Assembly: GCA_963835735.1 (NCBI GenBank)
Contig: CAWIGP010000007.1
Span: forward strand, 496,001-560,000
DNA length: 64,000 nt
Direction of reading: 5' to 3'
Source of the DNA: DASQMT01 sp963835735
GTDB lineage: Bacteria; Actinomycetota; Thermoleophilia; Solirubrobacterales; Solirubrobacteraceae
Both the position numbers and the translations under genes were made by a program. Below are positions 60,480 through 64,000 of this stretch, piece after piece; the stretch's first letter is position 1; the number at the start of each line of letters is the position of its first letter. Under the pieces are notes generated by a model that searched no databases, had not been told where the DNA came from, and saw nothing but the letters and a program-made list of their open reading frames with translations.

Positions 60480-61576
60480 GCCGCCACCAGGCGGTCGCGC
60501 TTGGCCTTGACGTCGGCGAACAGCCGCTCGAACGACGTGGCGAACTTCTCGACGCCCTCGCGCTCCAGCGTCTCGACCACGTCGTCGTAGTCGATCCCGG
60601 CGGCAGCGAATGCCTCGAGCGTGCGGCGCGCACCGTCGACGTCCTCCTCCAGCGACGCGCGCACCTTGCCGTGGTCCAGGAACGCATCGACCGTCTCGCG
60701 CGGCATCGTGTTCACGGTGTCGGGGCCGATCAGCTCCTCGACGTAGAGCACGTCGCGGTAGGCGGGGTTCTTGGTCGACGTCGACGCCCACAGGCAGCGC
60801 TGCGCCGACGCGCCCTTCGCCGCCAACGCCTCCCACGCGGCGCCGGCGAAGACCTCCTTGTAGGTCGCGTACGCGAGCTTGGCGTTGGCGATCGCCAGCG
60901 TGCCCTTGAGCTCGTCGTGGCCGCCGATCGCGTCGAGCCGCTTGTCGGCCTCGGTGTCGACACGCGAGACGAAGAACGACGCGACCGACGCGATCGTCGA
61001 GAGGTCGCCGCCCGCGTCGGCGAAGCGCTGCGCGCCGCGGACGTAGGCCTCGGCGACCTCGCGGTGGCGCTCCAGCGAGAAGATCAGCGTGACGTTGACG
61101 GGGATGCCGGCGGCGATCGTCTCCTCGATCGCGGGCAGCCCGGCCTTCGTGGCGGGGATCTTGATGAACAGGTTCGGCCGGTCGACGAGGCCGTGCAGGC
61201 GCTTGGCCTCCGCGATCGTGGCCTCGGTGTCGTGCGCGAGCTGCGGGTCGACCTCGAGCGAGACGAAGCCGTCACCGTGACGCGTGTCGAACACCGGCCG
61301 CAGTACGTCGCAAGCCGCCTGGATGTCCCTGACGGCGAGCGCGATGAAGACCTCCTTCGGCTCGGACTCGGTCTTGAGCACCTCGCGCAGCTGCTCGTCG
61401 TATGCGTCTCCGCCGGCGATCGCGCCCTGGAAGATGGTCGGATTCGAGGTCACGCCGACGATGCCCTGGTCGACCAGCGCTGCCAGCTCGCCGTCCTCGA
61501 CGAATCGGCGCGAGAGGTAGTCGATCCAGACGCTCTGGCCGTGGGCCGCGAGCTGGGTCAGGGGAGTGTCAGGCAT
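60476..61576 (-). CDS. tal: Transaldolase
   Basis: 366 residues, the long actinobacterial form. GIVGVTSNPTIFQGAIAGGD at the N-terminus, LFIKIPATKAGLPAIEETIA, NVTLIFSLERHREVAEAYV and the Schiff-base lysine in CLWASTSTKNPAYRDVLYVE are diagnostic. It works with the downstream transketolase in the non-oxidative pentose-phosphate branch. A strong AGGAGG site lies 4 bases before ATG 61576. Confidence 0.94.
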   Translation of the reverse strand: MPDTPLTQLAAHGQSVWIDYLSRRFVEDGELAALVDQGIVGVTSNPTIFQGAIAGGDAYDEQLREVLKTESEPKEVFIALAVRDIQAACDVLRPVFDTRHGDGFVSLEVDPQLAHDTEATIAEAKRLHGLVDRPNLFIKIPATKAGLPAIEETIAAGIPVNVTLIFSLERHREVAEAYVRGAQRFADAGGDLSTIASVASFFVSRVDTEADKRLDAIGGHDELKGTLAIANAKLAYATYKEVFAGAAWEALAAKGASAQRCLWASTSTKNPAYRDVLYVEELIGPDTVNTMPRETVDAFLDHGKVRASLEEDVDGARRTLEAFAAAGIDYDDVVETLEREGVEKFATSFERLFADVKAKRDRLVAA

Positions 61577-61671
61577 CTAGCCTCCTACGCGGGGAGCCGT
61601 GGTTTCAGGTTCACCCCAGAGGATGGCAAGACCGTCCGCTCACGGTCGGCCGGGAGTGTGCGGTCGCGCCG

Positions 61672-61866
61672 TCAGCGGGTACGCCCGGCGAGCTCGCGGA
61701 GCCAGGCCGCGACGGCCTGCTCGTCCCGCCGCGCCTCGCGCCGGCGCGCCGCGCGCGCCTGGCTGGCGGTGACGGAATTCGTACGCGGCAACGCCTGCGT
61801 GACCTTGCCGGACGCCTTTCCGGGGAGGGACAGCCCCGGGCGCTTCGCGTCGTAGACAGTGCCCAT
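61672..61866 (-). CDS. Possible small basic protein
   Basis: 64 codons with the strong third-position GC of real genes. The product is Arg/Ala-rich (TASQARAARRREARRDEQAV). No ribosome site is evident and no family recognised. An AT-rich palindromic region lies upstream (61905-61967), which supports a transcript starting there. Confidence 0.35.
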   Translation of the reverse strand: MGTVYDAKRPGLSLPGKASGKVTQALPRTNSVTASQARAARRREARRDEQAVAAWLRELAGRTR

Positions 61867-61904
61867 CGAGCGGCGACATTAGCGAGCCCTGACGGACAGG
61901 ACAA

Positions 61905-61967
61905 GGACTAATTTGTTCATTGTGCGCGCAGTCGAATTCGACCGGCCCGACGGTCCTGAATTAGTCC
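61905..61967. promoter_or_regulatory. AT-rich inverted-repeat region
   Basis: GGACTAATT (61905-61913) and AATTAGTCC (61959-61967) are perfect inverted arms. Between them sits the 12-base palindrome GTCGAATTCGAC (61931-61942). The low GC contrasts sharply with its surroundings. It lies in the 426-base gap between tal and the deacetylase-like gene and is probably an operator/promoter region. Confidence 0.45.
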
Positions 61968-62002
61968 AATGAGCGACCGATCTCGGCCGGGATCAAGGGC
62001 GT

Positions 62003-62683
62003 TCAGACGAGATCGTCGTAGCTCACGGCGGTGCGGCTCCCGGCCCCGCGGAGGACCGACTCGAGCGCGAGCACGTGGCGCGGGCGGTCGAAGTCGGCGG
62101 GGTGGAGGTCGAGTCGCAGCACGCGGCCGGCGACAAGCGCGCCGGCGCGCACCGCCAGCGGCGACCGGCGCAGCGAGAGGGCCGGAGCGAGCGACGCGCG
62201 GTCGCGCCCGACCAGCCGCAACAGCGTCGCCCACCAGTCGAAGTCGGTCGAGAGCTCGCGTCGCAGCGCGGGCGTATAGGCGTAGGCGGGGGCGACGAAC
62301 CCGCGCGGCTCGACTCCCGCCAGCGACAGCATCCTGCGCCCCGCGACGATGCTCGCGCGCGTCTCGTCGGGGTCGAGGCCGGCGAACTCGGCCTCGTCGC
62401 GGCGCCGGCTCCCGACGGCGCCCGCCCTGCGGTGCTGGAAGCCGTGCTGGGCGACGGCGTCGCCGTTGTCGCGGCAGTCCAGCAGCCAGGCGGCCAGGTC
62501 GGGCCGGCGCTGGAAGAACGGATGCAGGTCAGGGGCAGGGATGACCAGCAGCGTGGCGCGGTCGATGCCGTGGTCGGAGAGCCAGTCGCGGATCAGCGCG
62601 CAGCGCTCGAACGTGGCCGGCTCGACGTCGTGGATCGCGACGGCGATGCGCCGCTCCCGCCGAGTCGAGCCGGCGGCCGTCAT
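62003..62683 (-). CDS. DUF2334/polysaccharide-deacetylase-like protein
   Basis: 226 residues. RIAVAIHDVEPATFERCALI (Asp) and NGDAVAQHGFQHRRAGAVG (HxxxH) are the metal-site motifs of NodB/DUF2334 deacetylases, and LRLDLHPADFDRPRHVLALE is the C-terminal part. It is coupled to the upstream glycosyltransferase by a 4-base overlap, so it may modify the same glycan or glycolipid. No signal peptide. Confidence 0.8.
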   Translation of the reverse strand: MTAAGSTRRERRIAVAIHDVEPATFERCALIRDWLSDHGIDRATLLVIPAPDLHPFFQRRPDLAAWLLDCRDNGDAVAQHGFQHRRAGAVGSRRRDEAEFAGLDPDETRASIVAGRRMLSLAGVEPRGFVAPAYAYTPALRRELSTDFDWWATLLRLVGRDRASLAPALSLRRSPLAVRAGALVAGRVLRLDLHPADFDRPRHVLALESVLRGAGSRTAVSYDDLV

Positions 62684-64000
62684 GCCGCCCGCCGGTCAGC
62701 GGCCGCTTCGTCGCCCGCCAGCGCCCGGTGCCAGCCGGCGGCGAGCCGGCCCAGCGACGCTTCCCATGTGCGCTCGCGCACCGCGGCGAGGCCGCCGCGG
62801 GCGAGCCGCTCGCGCATCGCCCGCGAGCCGGCGAGACCCGCGATCGCGCCGGCCAGCGCGTCGGGGCGCGGCGCGCACAGCAGGCCGCTGCGTCCGTCGG
62901 TGATCAGCTCGGCCGGGCCGCCCGCGTCGACCGCGACGACCGGCAGCCCGGAGGCCTGCGCCTCCAGCACCACCTGGCCGAACGTGTCGGTCTGCGACGA
63001 GAACAGGAACAGGTCCGCCGACGCGTAGGCGACGGCGAGCTGATCGTGGTCGAGCCAGCCGAGGAACGTCGCCGCCCGGCCGAGCCGCGCGCGCAGCCGC
63101 TCCTCCTCCGGACCGCCGCCGGCGAGCACCAGGTGGAGCCGCGGGTCGCGAGCCCGCGCGGCAAGGAACGCGTCGGCGAGCAGGTCGGCGCCCTTCTCGC
63201 GCGTGAGCCGGCCGGCGTAGAGCACCGTGACGCGGTCGTCGGGGAAGCGGTCCGGGTCACGCCGGGCGGGCGAGAAGCGGGCGACGTCGACGCCGCGGTC
63301 CCAGCGCCCGATCCGCTCCGGCTCGACGCCGAGCTCACCGAGCGTGGCGTCGGCGGTCGCCGAGGGCGAGAGGACGATGCCGCACTGGCCGTAGAACGCT
63401 CCGAGCGCGAGCTGCATCCCGAGCACGACGCGCGGGTCGCCCGAGCGCAGCTGCGCGTAGGCGGTCAGCTCGGTGTGGTACGAGCCGGCGAGCGGGAGCC
63501 CGAGCATGCGCCCGGTGAGCGTCGCCGCGACGCCGGCCGGGCCGGGCGCGCAGACATGCAGCAGCTCGTAGCGGCCCTCGGCGAGCGCGTCGACGATCGC
63601 GGGGACGCCGGGGACGCCGACGGTCAGCCCCGGGTAGAACGGGATCTCGACCTCGGCGACCGCCGGCAGCCGGCGATCGACGTGCGGGTCGGTGCCGATC
63701 ACCTCGACCTCGAAGCCGGGCACGCCGCGCTCGCGGATCTCGTCGATCGTGTGGGTGACGCCGTGCATCGAGCCGACGCCGTCGGCGATCAGCGCGACCC
63801 GGACCGGCTCCGGCCCGCGCCGGGCGAGCCTGCGCTTCTCGCGGCCCAGGAAGGCGGCGGCGGGCGCGTACGGGATCGCGGGCACGCACGCTTCGAAGAT
63901 CGCGAGCGCCGCACCGAGCAGGTCGTCCCCGCCGGCCGGCATGAGCTCGTCGCCCGCGGCGGCCGGCACGAGGCCGTCGGCCGCGGCGCGATGGTCGTCC
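62680..64000 (-). CDS. GT4-type glycosyltransferase, 5' end outside window
   Basis: The frame is open to the window edge, and a GTG at 63969 is only an internal candidate. The visible 440 residues hold a two-lobe GT-B fold. The N-lobe has VRVALIADGVGSMHGVTHTI, the C-lobe has VTVLYAGRLTREKGADLLAD and LVLAGGGPEEERLRARLG, with the nucleotide-sugar site SSQTDTFGQVVLEAQASGLP and VVAVDAGGPAELI. About 65 residues at the start precede the glycosyltransferase proper, and the edge residues DHRAAADGL suggest a further N-terminal domain (possibly PHP-like). Acceptor unknown; probably a membrane glycolipid or wall polymer. Confidence 0.85.
   Translation of the reverse strand, partial: DDHRAAADGLVPAAAGDELMPAGGDDLLGAALAIFEACVPAIPYAPAAAFLGREKRRLARRGPEPVRVALIADGVGSMHGVTHTIDEIRERGVPGFEVEVIGTDPHVDRRLPAVAEVEIPFYPGLTVGVPGVPAIVDALAEGRYELLHVCAPGPAGVAATLTGRMLGLPLAGSYHTELTAYAQLRSGDPRVVLGMQLALGAFYGQCGIVLSPSATADATLGELGVEPERIGRWDRGVDVARFSPARRDPDRFPDDRVTVLYAGRLTREKGADLLADAFLAARARDPRLHLVLAGGGPEEERLRARLGRAATFLGWLDHDQLAVAYASADLFLFSSQTDTFGQVVLEAQASGLPVVAVDAGGPAELITDGRSGLLCAPRPDALAGAIAGLAGSRAMRERLARGGLAAVRERTWEASLGRLAAGWHRALAGDEAAADRRAA

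Overview
The window is very GC-rich, tightly packed bacterial DNA with many GTG starts and 1-4 base gene overlaps. The gene set points to a high-GC Gram-positive actinobacterium, most likely class Thermoleophilia (Solirubrobacter/Conexibacter-like). It has PspA with PspAA and PspAB, two c-di-AMP (ydaO-type) riboswitches in front of peptidoglycan hydrolases, a SigB/SpoIIE partner-switching network, Ku/LigD end joining and an AddAB-type recombination nuclease. No tRNA, rRNA, CRISPR array, prophage or insertion sequence was seen. The lineage is inferred from family resemblance, not from a marker gene.

1-9 kb: the end of a TetR regulator, a broken surface-protein gene, a corrinoid-binding protein, pterin dehydratase, a CNNM/CBS membrane protein, an intergenic stretch with three hairpins, a divergent hbd/thiolase pair around a palindromic operator, an FHA protein and a cell-wall-binding-repeat lipoprotein. 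8.8-14.5 kb is an envelope-stress block: riboswitch-NlpC/P60, pspA-pspAA, convergent pspAB-htpX, riboswitch-M23 peptidase, lgt. 15-19.5 kb is a lysA-hom-thrC-thrB amino-acid operon. 19.5-30.9 kb holds an ABC ATPase, two oxidoreductases, ParA, FHA, a PBP2a-like transpeptidase, a MarP-like protease and topoisomerase III.

31-38 kb: a 254-bp inverted-repeat element precedes addB-addA. 38-57 kb is a regulatory hub: an ANTAR protein, three sigma factors, three STAS/HATPase switch pairs (one with an extra degenerate HATPase), a large PAS/GAF/SpoIIE phosphatase, a Crp-family regulator, two paralogous ParB-like proteins with a candidate SOS box, and RsgA. The end-joining genes (ligase, ku, polymerase) are interleaved with two of the switch pairs. 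58-64 kb: a second copy of the inverted-repeat element, tkt-tal, a deacetylase-like protein and a glycosyltransferase cut by the window edge.

Two general points matter for any user. First, seven single-base insertions break otherwise well-conserved genes between 5.5 and 15.8 kb (thiolase, FHA, lipoprotein, htpX, lgt, lysA twice). They look like sequence errors rather than real gene loss. Second, many starts are preceded 6-9 bases upstream by a TANNNT box, so leaderless or near-leaderless transcription is probably common in this organism, and this decides several start sites.
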